Assembly (NCBI RefSeq): GCF_009859475.1
Contig: NZ_CP044549.1
Span: 6,253,501 to 6,317,500 of the forward strand
Origin: Hydrogenophaga sp. BPS33
Lineage (GTDB): Bacteria > Pseudomonadota > Gammaproteobacteria > Burkholderiales > Burkholderiaceae_C
DNA: 64,000 nucleotides
Reading direction: 5' to 3'
In this document: in pieces, positions 53,953 through 62,833 of the stretch
How positions within the stretch are numbered: position 1 is the stretch's first letter
Layout of the letters: each line of letters begins with the position of its first letter
The notes under the pieces: generated by a model
What the model saw: only the letters and a program-made list of their open reading frames with translations
Told to the model about the DNA's origin: nothing
The model's database searches: none
Position numbers and translations under genes: made by a program

Positions 53953-55536
53953 TCAGCTCTCGTGCGACGTAGAAGCCGAGACACCCAGTTGGAAGAACCC
54001 CACCGCCGTCGCCAGGCGGGAAGCCTGGTCCTTGAGGCTTTCGGCCGCTGCCGCGCTCTGCTCCACCAGCGCCGCGTTCTGCTGCGTCATCTGGTCCAGC
54101 TGCGTCACCGCCACGTTCACCTGCCCGATGCCGTCGCTTTGCTCACCGGCGGCAGTGGTGATGTCGCTGATGAAGGCCGAGACCTTCTCCGCGTTGGCCA
54201 CGATCTCGCCAATGGTTTGACCGGCCTGCGTCACCAGGCGCGAACCGTCTTCCACCTTGCCCACGCTGGTGTCGATCAGGCTCTTGATTTCCTTGGCCGC
54301 CTGCGCCGAGCGCTGCGCCAGGTTGCGCACCTCGGCCGCCACCACCGCAAAGCCCCGACCCTGCTCGCCTGCGCGAGCCGCCTCCACCGCCGCGTTCAGC
54401 GCCAGGATGTTGGTCTGGAATGCGATGCCATCGATCACGCCGATGATGTCGCTGATCTTCTTGCTGCTGTGGTTGATCTCTTCCATGGTGCTCACCACCT
54501 GGCCCACCACCTGCCCGCCGCGCACCGCCACCTCGGCGTTGGCCACGGCCATTTGCGTGGCCTGGCGCGCCGCGTCCGCGCTCTGGCGCACCGTGCTCGT
54601 CAGCTGCTCCATGCTCGCCGCCGTCTCCTGCAGGTTGCTCGCCGTCTGCTCCGTGCGCGCGCTCAGGTCCTGGTTGCCGCTGGCGATTTCCTGGCTGGCG
54701 GTGCCAATGCTGTCGGTGGAGTTGCGCACTTCACCCACGATGCGGGCCAACGAGGCCTGCATGTGCCCCAGGGCGCGCATGAGCTGCGCCGTTTCGTCCT
54801 GCCCTGCGACGTCCACCGGCTTCGTGAGATCGCCGCGCGCGATGGCACTGGCCAGGTGTTGCGCATCGTCGAGCGGGCCGCAAATGCTGCGCATGTTGGA
54901 CAAGGTGGTGGGCACCACCACCAGCGCGGCGATCGCCACGGCCAAGCCGAACAGCATCAACGCCTGGCGGCTGGTGCTTTGTCCCGCCTGTCGCGCACTC
55001 GCGGCGTCGGCCATCAGCGCCTCTTCCACACGTTGCAGGTTCTGCAGCAAGGCCTCAAAGCTGGTGTGCGCGCGGTTGAGCATGCGGTTGGCCACGGTGG
55101 CCGAGTCGTAGCCGCTGTTTTCGAGCTGACGCGTCACCGGTTCGACCGCGCTCACATATTGCTCGAGCTGGGCCTTCATGTCGCGCACGAGGGCGTCGTC
55201 CTGCTCCTCCTGGCCACCGAGCAGCGTGTCCATCTGGCGCTGCGCCTCGTCGCGCGCGGCCAGCCACTGCGCCTTGGCCTTCAACACCTGTTCTGGCTTC
55301 TCGTAGGCAATGACCATGTCTTTCTCGAAGCTGCCCATGTTGCGCAGCGCCACCTGCAGGCGCGAAAGGGTGAGCGTCTCTTCGAACGATGTGGCGACAA
55401 AGGTCTCGTTGACCGCATGCAAGCGCCCAATACCCCACCATCCCGCGCCACCCACCAGGGTCAGCAGCAACAGTACGATGGCAATGGCACCCATCATGCG
55501 GGTTCGGATCGAAAACTGGCGCATCAAATTCTGCAT
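53953..55536 (-). CDS. Methyl-accepting chemotaxis protein 2
   Basis: The 527-residue receptor has a first helix ([20 protein letters not shown]), a four-helix periplasmic sensor ([20 protein letters not shown]), a second helix ([20 protein letters not shown]), HAMP, and a signalling domain sharing a 164-base DNA tract with MCP 1. It ends [10 protein letters not shown] without a CheR pentapeptide. It lies directly downstream of MCP 3 on the same strand (61-base gap). Ligand unknown. Confidence 0.93.
   Translation of the reverse strand: MQNLMRQFSIRTRMMGAIAIVLLLLTLVGGAGWWGIGRLHAVNETFVATSFEETLTLSRLQVALRNMGSFEKDMVIAYEKPEQVLKAKAQWLAARDEAQRQMDTLLGGQEEQDDALVRDMKAQLEQYVSAVEPVTRQLENSGYDSATVANRMLNRAHTSFEALLQNLQRVEEALMADAASARQAGQSTSRQALMLFGLAVAIAALVVVPTTLSNMRSICGPLDDAQHLASAIARGDLTKPVDVAGQDETAQLMRALGHMQASLARIVGEVRNSTDSIGTASQEIASGNQDLSARTEQTASNLQETAASMEQLTSTVRQSADAARQATQMAVANAEVAVRGGQVVGQVVSTMEEINHSSKKISDIIGVIDGIAFQTNILALNAAVEAARAGEQGRGFAVVAAEVRNLAQRSAQAAKEIKSLIDTSVGKVEDGSRLVTQAGQTIGEIVANAEKVSAFISDITTAAGEQSDGIGQVNVAVTQLDQMTQQNAALVEQSAAAAESLKDQASRLATAVGFFQLGVSASTSHES
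54365..54528 (-). repeat. 164-base tract identical to MCP 1
   Basis: Identical to 48193-48356, encoding the part of the signalling hairpin tip up to the GGQVVGQVV region. Flanking codons differ between the genes. Confidence 0.85.
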
Positions 55537-55597
55537 GTCGGTCTCGCTCTTCTTTCTTGTGTTGGAGTTGAGGTGTCAGGAGTCGGCCTTGAGCGAC

Positions 55598-57412
55598 TCA
55601 AAAACTTTCCCAGTCGCCTTCGCTGCTGCTGGCAGCGGTGGTCACGATCGGGGCGGGTTTGGTGGCGGACAGGGTCACGCTCGCCGTTGCAGGTTTTGGC
55701 GTCCGTGACACGGGCGCGCTCGGTGCAGGTACGACCGGCGCGGGCAATGCCGCCGCGCGCGCTCGCTCGACCGGGAGCTGGCGCGGCGCGGCCTTGGCTG
55801 GCATGGGCTCGGGCGCAACGCGGCGTTGCAGCGTGGGCGGGGCCTGGACCGGGGTGGCCGTGCTGCGGCTGTCCAGGCGGAACACCTGCACCACTTGCAC
55901 CAGGCTCGCGGCCTGATCCTTCAGGCTCTCGGCAGCCGCTGTGCTCTCCTCCACCAGCGCCGCGTTCTGCTGCGTCATCTGGTCCAGCCGCGTCACCGCC
56001 ACGTTGACCTGGCCGATGCCGTCGCTCTGCTCGCCCGATGCGGCCGTGATCTCGCCAATGATGTCGGAGACACGCTGCACCGAGCCCACGATCTCGCTCA
56101 TCGTCTGACCCGCATCGGCCACCAGGCGCGAACCCGTTTCCACCTTGTCCACGCTCGCACCGATCAGGCCCTTGATCTCCTTGGCCGCTTGCGCCGAACG
56201 CTGCGCCAGGTTGCGCACCTCGCCCGCCACCACCGCGAAGCCCCGGCCTTGTTCGCCCGCCCGCGCGGCTTCCACTGCCGCGTTCAGCGCGAGGATGTTG
56301 GTCTGGAACGCGATGCCGTCGATCACACCGATGATGTCGTTGATCTTCTTGCTGCTGTGGTTGATCTCGTTCATGGTGGTGACGACCTGGCCGACCACCT
56401 GGCCACCGCGCACGGCGATCTCCGCCGCGCTCGCGGCCAACTGGTTGGCCTGGCGCGCCGCGTCCGCGCTCTGGCGCACGGTGCTGGTGAGTTGCTCCAT
56501 GCTCGCCGCCGTCTCCTGCAAGTTGCTCGCCGCTTGCTCCGTGCGCGCGCTCAGGTCCTGGTTGCCCGAGGCAATTTCCACCGACGCGGTGTTGATGCTG
56601 TCGGTGGCGCTGCGCACCTGGCTCACGGTCTGGATCAACGACGTCTTCATGGCGTTGAGGGCATTGAGCAAGGCGCCCAGCTCATCCTGGCGCTTGGTCT
56701 TCACTTCACGCGTCAGATCGCCACTGGCCACCGCCGTGGCCATGGCCACGGCCTCGTGTAACGGCGCCGTCACCGACACCGTGATGCGCCAGGCCACCAG
56801 CGTGGCCACCGCCACGGCGCCGGCGGCCAGCAGCAGAAGCCACATCACACTCTGGCGAATGGTGGCGGCCGACTGCGCCACGGCGTCCTCGACCAGGCCG
56901 TCCTGGAAAGCCTGCAACTCACCCTGGGTACCGCTATAGCGGTCGGCAGCAGGCATGACAGTGGTGTTCAACTGCCGGATCGCCGCGTCAAGGTCACCCG
57001 CCTTGAGCGTGTCGAAGAAGGTTTTGCGCACGGCCATGTAGTCGCCACGCGCATCGGAAATCCTGGCCAGCAAGGCTTTGCCCTCGCTGCTCGTGATCTC
57101 CGTTTCCAGCGTCTTCTGCAGCTCACTGATGCGCGCCGACGTCTGCGCCACCAGGGGCTTGAAATGGGCGTCGACTTCGGGATCGGCGCGCGACTTGGCC
57201 ACCGCCAGCGCGCGGTTGATGTTCAGCCGCGTGCCCGCGGCCCACTCGGTGATCGCCGCCGCGTGGCGCTCCAGCACGACCACGCGCTCGGTGGCCACCT
57301 GTGCGGTGCGCAGTGCGTTCCACGCCAGGGCAGTCAGTAGGAGCAGCAACACCAGCACGCTGGCAAAGCCGAGGCCCAGCCGCTGGCTCATCTTGAGTCG
57401 ATGGAAGGACAT
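55598..57412 (-). CDS. Methyl-accepting chemotaxis protein 3 with CheR-docking tail
   Basis: The 604-residue receptor has two helices ([40 protein letters not shown]), a periplasmic 4HB sensor, HAMP and the conserved hairpin. After the hairpin a Pro/Ala-rich flexible tail of about 80 residues ends in GDWESF; DWESF fits the xWExF pentapeptide that tethers the CheR methyltransferase (NWETF in E. coli Tar/Tsr). It could therefore assist methylation of the tail-less MCP 1 and 2. cheW follows 57 bases downstream... on the minus strand cheW is upstream at 57469, so the order is cheW, MCP 3, MCP 2. Confidence 0.93.
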   Translation of the reverse strand: MSFHRLKMSQRLGLGFASVLVLLLLLTALAWNALRTAQVATERVVVLERHAAAITEWAAGTRLNINRALAVAKSRADPEVDAHFKPLVAQTSARISELQKTLETEITSSEGKALLARISDARGDYMAVRKTFFDTLKAGDLDAAIRQLNTTVMPAADRYSGTQGELQAFQDGLVEDAVAQSAATIRQSVMWLLLLAAGAVAVATLVAWRITVSVTAPLHEAVAMATAVASGDLTREVKTKRQDELGALLNALNAMKTSLIQTVSQVRSATDSINTASVEIASGNQDLSARTEQAASNLQETAASMEQLTSTVRQSADAARQANQLAASAAEIAVRGGQVVGQVVTTMNEINHSSKKINDIIGVIDGIAFQTNILALNAAVEAARAGEQGRGFAVVAGEVRNLAQRSAQAAKEIKGLIGASVDKVETGSRLVADAGQTMSEIVGSVQRVSDIIGEITAASGEQSDGIGQVNVAVTRLDQMTQQNAALVEESTAAAESLKDQAASLVQVVQVFRLDSRSTATPVQAPPTLQRRVAPEPMPAKAAPRQLPVERARAAALPAPVVPAPSAPVSRTPKPATASVTLSATKPAPIVTTAASSSEGDWESF

Positions 57413-57468
57413 GTGTGGAAGCTCCAGGTCGGGTGCGGTGGGCGGCAGGCGCTGTGGTCCGGCTTGTT

Positions 57469-57999
57469 TTACTGCAGGGCTTGGCTGGTGCTGTCGGTCA
57501 GGCCCATGTCGCGGCCGGACATGAAGGCTTCGATGTCCATCAGGATCAGCATGCGTTCACCCACGCTGGCGATGCCCGTGATGAAGGCCGTCTCCATGTT
57601 GCTGCTCATCTCTGGCGCGGGCTTGATGACGTCGCCCGCGAGCTCAAGCACGTCCGAGACCGAGTCGACCACCGCACCGACCACGCGGCCGTGCACGTTG
57701 AGCACGATCACCACCGTGAAGCCGTTGTACTCCACCTTCTCGCAACCGAGCTTGATGCGCAGATCCACCACCGGCACGATCACGCCGCGCAGGTTGACCA
57801 CGCCTTTGATGAAGGAGGGCGCGTTGGCGATGCGGGTCGGTTCTTCGTAGGACCGGATTTCCTGTACGCGCAGGATGTCGATGCCGTATTCCTCGCCGCC
57901 CAGGCGGAAAGTCAGGAATTCGGCGCCCGCTTGCTGGGCGGTGGCGACACGGTTGCTCTCGCCGCGGGCAAGGTGGGTGGCTTCGTTGCGCATGTCCAT
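57469..57999 (-). CDS. cheW: Chemotaxis coupling protein CheW
   Basis: The 176-residue product couples receptors to the CheA kinase. It shows the CheW beta-barrels: [57 protein letters not shown] and [23 protein letters not shown] 57999 is preferred as GAGGA lies seven bases upstream, against an earlier start at 58044. It is first in a minus-strand run with MCP 3 and MCP 2. A role as adaptor for those receptors is likely. Confidence 0.95.
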   Translation of the reverse strand: MDMRNEATHLARGESNRVATAQQAGAEFLTFRLGGEEYGIDILRVQEIRSYEEPTRIANAPSFIKGVVNLRGVIVPVVDLRIKLGCEKVEYNGFTVVIVLNVHGRVVGAVVDSVSDVLELAGDVIKPAPEMSSNMETAFITGIASVGERMLILMDIEAFMSGRDMGLTDSTSQALQ

Positions 58000-58144
58000 G
58001 GATCGGTCCTCGGTATGACGGGTAAGTCCATGGCATATCGGCACCGGGGCCGGCGGCTGAAGCGGAAAAAGCGCCGGAAATGCCCTCCATTCATCGCCAA
58101 GGCAGGCGCTGAAGACGGGAAAGCGTCGGTGGATGAGTGCCCGC

Positions 58145-58726
58145 TCAGCTCGAAAAACGGAACACGGCCGTGCTGGCCATCAGGTTCGGCAGTACCCGCA
58201 CCTCGCGACCCTCGTGCAGGCCAAAGCTGTCTTCGATGGTCAAGCCATTGCGCCGCGCCAGCACCTCGAAGTCGGCATGCGTGCCGACGCGGATGTTGGG
58301 CGTGTCGTACCACTGGTACGGCAAGCGCTTGGTCACCGGCATGCGCCCCTGCAGCACATGCAGGCGGTTCGGCCAATGCGCGAAATTGGGGAAGGCGACC
58401 ACGCCGAGGCGGCCCACACGCGCCGTCTCGCGCAGCATCGTCTCGGCATTGCGCAGATGTTGCAGGGTGTCGATCTGCAGCACCACGTCGAACGCGTCGT
58501 CCTCGAACATGGTCAGGCCCTCTTCGAGGTTGAGCTGCAACACGTTCACGCCCCGCCGCATGCAGGCCAACACCTTGGTATCGTCGATCTCCACGCCGTA
58601 GCCCGTGCATCCTCTCGCGCTTTGCAGGTGCGCCAGCAAGGCGCCGTCGCCACAGCCCAGGTCGAGCACGCGCGAGCCCTGCGGCACCAGGCGGGCAATG
58701 GACTCCATCAAAGGCTTCTCGCTCAT
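58145..58726 (-). CDS. metW: Methionine biosynthesis protein MetW
   Basis: The 193-residue SAM-dependent methyltransferase-like protein has the motif [26 protein letters not shown] and the partner motif [13 protein letters not shown]. MetW assists MetX in methionine synthesis in proteobacteria (homoserine activation). The start overlaps the metX stop (ATGA). It is cytoplasmic. The gene pair is a standard metX-metW unit controlled by the upstream riboswitch. Confidence 0.93.
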   Translation of the reverse strand: MSEKPLMESIARLVPQGSRVLDLGCGDGALLAHLQSARGCTGYGVEIDDTKVLACMRRGVNVLQLNLEEGLTMFEDDAFDVVLQIDTLQHLRNAETMLRETARVGRLGVVAFPNFAHWPNRLHVLQGRMPVTKRLPYQWYDTPNIRVGTHADFEVLARRNGLTIEDSFGLHEGREVRVLPNLMASTAVFRFSS

Positions 58727-59892
58727 TGGACTACCTCGGAGATGGTCTGATCGAAATAGGCGCGTACCGCGTTGAGGTAACGCGCATCGTCGAGCAGGAA
58801 CGCGTCATGCCCGTGCGGTGCATCGATCTCGGCGTAGCTCACGTCACGCCGGTTGTCGAGCAAGGCCCTGACCATCTCACGGCTGCGCGCGGGCGAAAAG
58901 CGCCAATCGGTCGTGAAGCTCACGAGGAAGAACTTTGCCCTGGCTCGCGCCAGCGCGGCGGTGAGGTTGCCGTCGAACTCGCGCGCCGGGTCGAAATAGT
59001 CGAGCGCGCGCGTGATCAACAGGTAGGTGTTGGCGTCGAAGTACTCGCTGAACTTGTCGCCCTGGTAGCGCAGATAGCTCTCGATCTGGAACTCCACATC
59101 CTGTGTGGTGTAACGGTAGGCCAGTTCGGTGACGGCGGACGGGTCGCCGGCGTCGACCGAGCGCAGGCTGCGCCCGAACTTCTCGTTCATCACGTCGTCG
59201 CTGAGATACGTGATGTGGCCGATCATGCGGGCAATGCGCAGGCCGCGCCGCGGCAGCGTGCCTTCTCGCAGGTAATGGCCGCCGTGGAAATCGGGATCGG
59301 TGACGATGGCGCGGCGCGCCACTTCGTTGAAGGCGATGTTTTCGGCCGTGAGGTTGGGCGCGCTGGCCACCACCACGGCATGGCGCACGCGCTCGGGGTA
59401 CTGCAAGGTCCAGCTCAGGGTCTGCATGCCGCCCAGGCTGCCGCCCATGACGGCGGCCAGCGTTTCGATGCCCATGCGGTCCAGCAGGCGCGCCTGGGCA
59501 TCGACCCAGTCTTCCACCGTGACCACCGGGAAGTCCGCCCCCCAGGGTTTACCCGTAGCAGGGTGGGTGTGCGTGGGGCCGGTGGAGCCGAAGCACGAGC
59601 CCAGGTTGTTCACGCCGATGACGAAAAAGCGGTCGGTGTCCACCGGTTTGCCGGGACCGATCATGTTGTTCCACCAGCCTTCGCTGCGCGCGGCCGGCTG
59701 TCCGCTCTCATCCGCGTGCCAACCCGCGACGTGGTGCGAGGCGTTGAGCGCATGGCAGATCAGCACGGCATTGGACCGCTCGGCGTTGAGCGTGCCGTAG
59801 GTTTCCACCACCAGTTCGTACGCCGGGAGCACGGCGCCGCTGCGCAGGGGCAGGGGATCGGTGAAACGGAAGGTTTGAGGCGTGACGATCAA
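58723..59892 (-). CDS. metX: Homoserine O-acyltransferase
   Basis: Activates homoserine with an acyl-CoA for methionine synthesis. The 389-residue alpha/beta-hydrolase fold has nucleophile motif GGSLGGMQ (Ser in AVMGGSLGG), the oxyanion [26 protein letters not shown], and catalytic Asp/His in STDWRFSP-type FTTDWRFSP and [10 protein letters not shown]. It starts at TTG 59892 with AGGACAGAGA just before it. The acyl donor (acetyl or succinyl) cannot be fixed from sequence alone. It is preceded by a SAM-II riboswitch and a terminator-like hairpin. Confidence 0.95.
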   Translation of the reverse strand: MIVTPQTFRFTDPLPLRSGAVLPAYELVVETYGTLNAERSNAVLICHALNASHHVAGWHADESGQPAARSEGWWNNMIGPGKPVDTDRFFVIGVNNLGSCFGSTGPTHTHPATGKPWGADFPVVTVEDWVDAQARLLDRMGIETLAAVMGGSLGGMQTLSWTLQYPERVRHAVVVASAPNLTAENIAFNEVARRAIVTDPDFHGGHYLREGTLPRRGLRIARMIGHITYLSDDVMNEKFGRSLRSVDAGDPSAVTELAYRYTTQDVEFQIESYLRYQGDKFSEYFDANTYLLITRALDYFDPAREFDGNLTAALARARAKFFLVSFTTDWRFSPARSREMVRALLDNRRDVSYAEIDAPHGHDAFLLDDARYLNAVRAYFDQTISEVVQ

Positions 59893-59919
59893 TCTCTGTC
59901 CTGAAGGCGGTGGCCGCCC

Positions 59920-59954
59920 AAAAAAAACCCGGTACCGCCAAGAGCGAGACCGGG
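59920..59954 (-). terminator. Terminator-like hairpin in the metX leader
   Basis: On the minus strand CCCGGT and ACCGGG enclose a weak inner stem, followed by eight T. It lies just downstream of the riboswitch and before the metX start, the position of an expression platform. Confidence 0.65.
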
Positions 59955-59958
59955 AATC

Positions 59959-60013
59959 TCCCCTTTAGCGGCATTTTTAAAGCGCCCGCAATCTGGATCA
60001 AATCGGCGCGGCA
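59959..60013 (-). ncRNA. SAM-II riboswitch
   Basis: The minus strand reads GCGCCGATTTGATCCAGATT, then GCGGGCGC and the 3' part TGCCGCTAAAGGGG. This follows the SAM-II order: the P1 stem GCGCC/GGCGC around GATTTGA-CC-ATTGC, then AAATG and GCTAAAGGGG, matching the published metX aptamer wording (GATTTAACC, ATTGC, AAATGTAGCTAAA). It lies about 70 bases before metX. A TATACT -10-like element at 60016-60021 puts the transcript start just before the P1 arm. It should shut metX-metW off when S-adenosylmethionine is plentiful. Confidence 0.92.
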
Positions 60014-60141
60014 GCAGTATAAGTTGAAGTTCCCTGGCTTGAGATTCCGCAGTAACCCCAGTTCGTGTTGCGGGCGCGCATCGGCGCCCGCGCGGCTTTG
60101 CATATCCTGAGAAATAGTTAGTAGATGCAGGCCAATCAGCG

Positions 60142-60179
60142 CATAATCGCCCGGCGAGCGTGATACACGCTCGTTTTTT
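60142..60179 (+). promoter_or_regulatory. Promoter-like element and leader hairpin of the RNA-binding protein gene
   Basis: CATAAT at 60142-60147 resembles a -10 box. Eight bases later CGAGCGTG pairs with CACGCTCG across ATA, followed by six T (60155-60179). A terminator-like hairpin at the very 5' end, about 90 bases before the start codon, could attenuate or protect the transcript. The leader contains AT-rich patches, as in cold-responsive genes (inference). Confidence 0.5.
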
Positions 60180-60270
60180 ACAAGTGATCGGTTGGTTTCG
60201 CGCGCTACAGGTTTTGTGTGCTACGGGGCTCCATCGCTAATTTTTTTCAGTGTTATTAGGAGTCCCATCC

Positions 60271-60678
60271 ATGGGCAACAAACTGTACGTGGGCAACCTG
60301 CCCTACACCGTGCGCGACGAAGACCTGCAACAAGCTTTCGGCGCCTATGGCTCTGTCAACAGCGCCAAGGTGATGATGGAACGCGAAACCGGCCGCTCCA
60401 AGGGCTTTGGCTTCGTGGAAATGGGCAGCGATGCCGAAGCGCAATCCGCGATCGAAGGCATGAACGGTCAATCGCTGGGCGGTCGCAGTCTGGTGGTCAA
60501 CGAAGCCCGCCCCATGGAAGCGCGCCCTCCGCGCACCGGCGGCTTCGGTGGCGGCCGTAGCGGCGGCGGCGGTTTTGGTGGCGGCGGCGGCGGCGGTGGC
60601 GAAGGTGGTTTCCGCAGCCCCTACGGCGGCGGTGGCCGTCGTGACGGCGGTGGCGGCGGTGGCCGCGGCGGTTACTGA
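60271..60678 (+). CDS. RNA-binding protein with RRM and glycine-rich tail
   Basis: The 135-residue product has one RNA-recognition motif: RNP2 KLYVGNLPY near residue 4 and RNP1 KGFGFVEM near 46. The C-terminal 50 residues are mostly glycine with arginines (FGGGRSGGGGFGGG, GRRDGGGGGGRGGY), resembling RGG tails. Such short RRM/Gly proteins occur in cyanobacteria and betaproteobacteria, often as cold-induced RNA chaperones. ATG 60271 has TAGGAG seven bases upstream. A long 5' leader with a hairpin precedes it and a terminator follows. Partners are unknown. Confidence 0.92.
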   Translation: MGNKLYVGNLPYTVRDEDLQQAFGAYGSVNSAKVMMERETGRSKGFGFVEMGSDAEAQSAIEGMNGQSLGGRSLVVNEARPMEARPPRTGGFGGGRSGGGGFGGGGGGGGEGGFRSPYGGGGRRDGGGGGGRGGY

Positions 60679-60716
60679 TCTCCCCCCATTGTCGGCTTGA
60701 CAGCTGACAACCCAAG

Positions 60717-60746
60717 AAGCCCTGCGGCGATGCCACAGGGCTTTTT
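60717..60746 (+). terminator. Intrinsic terminator of the RNA-binding protein gene
   Basis: AAGCCCTG pairs with CAGGGCTT, with GGC/GCC as an inner pair, followed by T6. It lies 38 bases past the stop. Confidence 0.85.
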
Positions 60747-60772
60747 TCATGTCCGCGAGGTTCTGCGGGCCC

Positions 60773-61585
60773 TCAGCGACCTTCCCCCTGCCGGTGCTTG
60801 CGCGGCCGGCCGGTGAGCACACGGTCGAACAGCGCGTTGGGCAGCAGACGCAGGAGTTTGGCCACCACACCCATTTGCCAGGGAATCACGCGGTAGCTGG
60901 CACCTGCCTGGATGGCGTTGAAGGCGCGATCGGCAAAGGTGTCGGCGCTCAATAGAAAAGGCATGCTGTAGCGGTTCTCGCGCGTGAGCGGGGTGTCGAC
61001 GTAGCCGGGCAACACGGTGACCACGGCCACGCCGCTGCCCCGCAGCTCACCGCGAAGGCTCTCGCAGTAGGCCACCACCGCCGCCTTGCTGGCGCAATAG
61101 GCACCGTGCCCCGGCAACCCCCGGATCGCAGCCACGCTGCCAATGCCCACGAGCACGCCCGTGCCGCGCGCGCGCATTGCATCCACGAAGGGATGGAAGG
61201 TGGCGGCCAAGCCGACGTTGTTGGTGGCAAAGGTGCGTGCCATCACGTCGATGTCGGCGCGTTCGGCGGTGTCCATGCCCACGCTGATGCCGGCGTTGGC
61301 GATCACCACGTCGGGCACACCCTGGGCACGCAGGCAGGCTTGGCCAGCGTCGACGATGCTCTGGGTGTCGGCCACGTCGGCGCCATAGACCCGGCATAGC
61401 GCATCACCGTAGCCCTGGGCCTTCGCCCAGGCTTGCATGTCGTCGGTGCGCCGGGCCACCAGCGCCAGCCGATACCCTGCCCGCGCGAAACGCCCGGCCA
61501 GCGCCTGGCCAATGCCACTGGAGGCTCCGGTGATGAACACCAAGGGCCCATGGGGGTTCGGCGGTGGGGTCTGCGTGGCATCCAT
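60773..61585 (-). CDS. Short-chain dehydrogenase/reductase
   Basis: The 270-residue enzyme has the cofactor motif TGASSGIGQAL, NAG in ANAGIS, catalytic Ser in GSVAAI and YCASK in GAYCASKAAV. These are the classical SDR elements for NAD(P)-dependent oxidoreduction of alcohols, sugars or lipids. The C terminus ends RKHRQGEGR. Substrate unknown. It starts 23 bases downstream of the lptC stop... the gene before it in transcription is lptC, so it probably shares the lptC-kdsC transcript. In other genomes lptA would usually occupy this place. Confidence 0.9.
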   Translation of the reverse strand: MDATQTPPPNPHGPLVFITGASSGIGQALAGRFARAGYRLALVARRTDDMQAWAKAQGYGDALCRVYGADVADTQSIVDAGQACLRAQGVPDVVIANAGISVGMDTAERADIDVMARTFATNNVGLAATFHPFVDAMRARGTGVLVGIGSVAAIRGLPGHGAYCASKAAVVAYCESLRGELRGSGVAVVTVLPGYVDTPLTRENRYSMPFLLSADTFADRAFNAIQAGASYRVIPWQMGVVAKLLRLLPNALFDRVLTGRPRKHRQGEGR

Positions 61586-61608
61586 GGGATTGAAGGGTTG
61601 GGGTGGCG

Positions 61609-62280
61609 TCAGCGGGGCGAGAGCTGCACTTTCACACGGCCCTTGAACCGCGCCACCTGGTCTTCGCCGGTGTAGTCCAGGCTGTCGGCCACCAGGCGGT
61701 CGCTGCCCCGCAGCAGCACGACCGGCTGATCGGAGACGATGCGGTCGGGTTCCAGAAAGATGTGCAGGAATTCGCCCTGGAATTCCAGGCGGGGTTGGGT
61801 TTTCCCATCCAAGCCGGTGCCGGCCTCGCGCACGACCACGGCGTTGCCCCGGAGCACGAACTCGGTGTTGTCGGCATTGGTAGTGACCAGACGCGCGCTG
61901 GCCAGCATGGGCAGCCCCTGTTCTCCGATGTGGCGGATGCGCGCGTTGTCGATCTCGACCATGTCATTGGCCGGATAGTGGCGCGCCTCCACGCCCGACA
62001 GCTGGCTCTTGAGCTCCCCCTTGGCGTCGAACGATTTGACCGAGAACCGACGCATGAAGTAGTCGGGCTCGCTGCTCACCGGCCGAGGCTGCGCGGCGAC
62101 TTCGGGCGCCGGTGTGGCGCGCAGAAGCCAATAGGACGCGAGCGCCAGCAGGCCCATCAGGATCACGGGCAGGTAGATCGACAGGCTGTCCATGAGCTTG
62201 CGCTTGCGCCGGGGAGGTCGTGGCTCGGCCGCAGCCTGGTCGACACTGTCAAAGAAATCCAGAGGGTCCGAGGTGCTCAC
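61609..62280 (-). CDS. lptC: LPS export periplasmic protein LptC
   Basis: The 223-residue protein has a single N-terminal membrane helix (SIYLPVILMGLLALASYWLL) and an LptC/OstA beta-jellyroll (SVKSFDAKGELKSQLSGVEA, TNADNTEFVLRGNAVVVREA). It bridges the LptBFG transporter to LptA. Start GTG 62280 overlaps the kdsC stop (GTGA). lptA and lptB, which usually follow, are not present in this window. Confidence 0.93.
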   Translation of the reverse strand: MSTSDPLDFFDSVDQAAAEPRPPRRKRKLMDSLSIYLPVILMGLLALASYWLLRATPAPEVAAQPRPVSSEPDYFMRRFSVKSFDAKGELKSQLSGVEARHYPANDMVEIDNARIRHIGEQGLPMLASARLVTTNADNTEFVLRGNAVVVREAGTGLDGKTQPRLEFQGEFLHIFLEPDRIVSDQPVVLLRGSDRLVADSLDYTGEDQVARFKGRVKVQLSPR

Positions 62281-62831
62281 CGCGCGGCCGCCTCCAGCTC
62301 AGAGGCGTAGCGGCCGTGGGCGACCAGCAGCAGGTCGCACAGTTCGCGCACAGCGCCAGCGCCCGGCAGGCGCTGTGTGACGTGGTGCGCCACAGCCAGC
62401 ACCTCGGCATGCGCGGTGGGGGGCGCCACTGCGAGCGAGGCGCGGCGCAGCAGGGGCAGATCCGGCCAGTCGTCTCCCATGGCTGCAGCGGCGCTCCAGC
62501 CCTGGCCCAGTTCGGCCAGGATGGCATCGGCCGCAGGCGCCTTGTCTTCGGTGCCCAGGCGCAGGTGAACCACGCCCAGTGCTGCGAGGCGGGTACGCAG
62601 GGCGAGCGAATCGCGCCCGCTCACCACGGCGGGCGTGATGCCCGCGCGTTGCAGCAACTTGATGCCGTAGCCATCCAGTGTGTGGAAGCGTTTGAGGTTT
62701 TCGCCCGTGTCGCCGCAGTAGAGGCCGCCGTCGGTGAGCACGCCATCGACGTCGAAGAACACCACGCGCACAGGCTGGGCGCGCAGCAGCAATTCGGGAG
62801 GGAAGTTCAGGACAGGGCGCAAAGGGATCAC
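62277..62831 (-). CDS. kdsC: 3-deoxy-manno-octulosonate-8-phosphatase family protein
   Basis: The 184-residue HAD phosphatase has DVDGVLTDG (nucleophile Asp), SGR (motif II), DKAPA with the motif III Lys, and GDDWPDLPLL. KdsC removes phosphate from KDO-8-phosphate in LPS synthesis. Starts at GTG 62831, two bases after the kdsD stop. Length is normal. Confidence 0.95.
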   Translation of the reverse strand: MIPLRPVLNFPPELLLRAQPVRVVFFDVDGVLTDGGLYCGDTGENLKRFHTLDGYGIKLLQRAGITPAVVSGRDSLALRTRLAALGVVHLRLGTEDKAPAADAILAELGQGWSAAAAMGDDWPDLPLLRRASLAVAPPTAHAEVLAVAHHVTQRLPGAGAVRELCDLLLVAHGRYASELEAAAR

Positions 62832-62833
62832 GG

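Noticed and set aside
57364..58740. Possible frames opposite cheW and metW
   Set aside because: They are Arg/Ala-rich shadows of well-supported genes.
60500..60670. GGC-rich tandem pattern considered as a CRISPR or satellite
   Set aside because: It is the codon repeat of the glycine-rich tail of the RRM protein, with no spacer structure.
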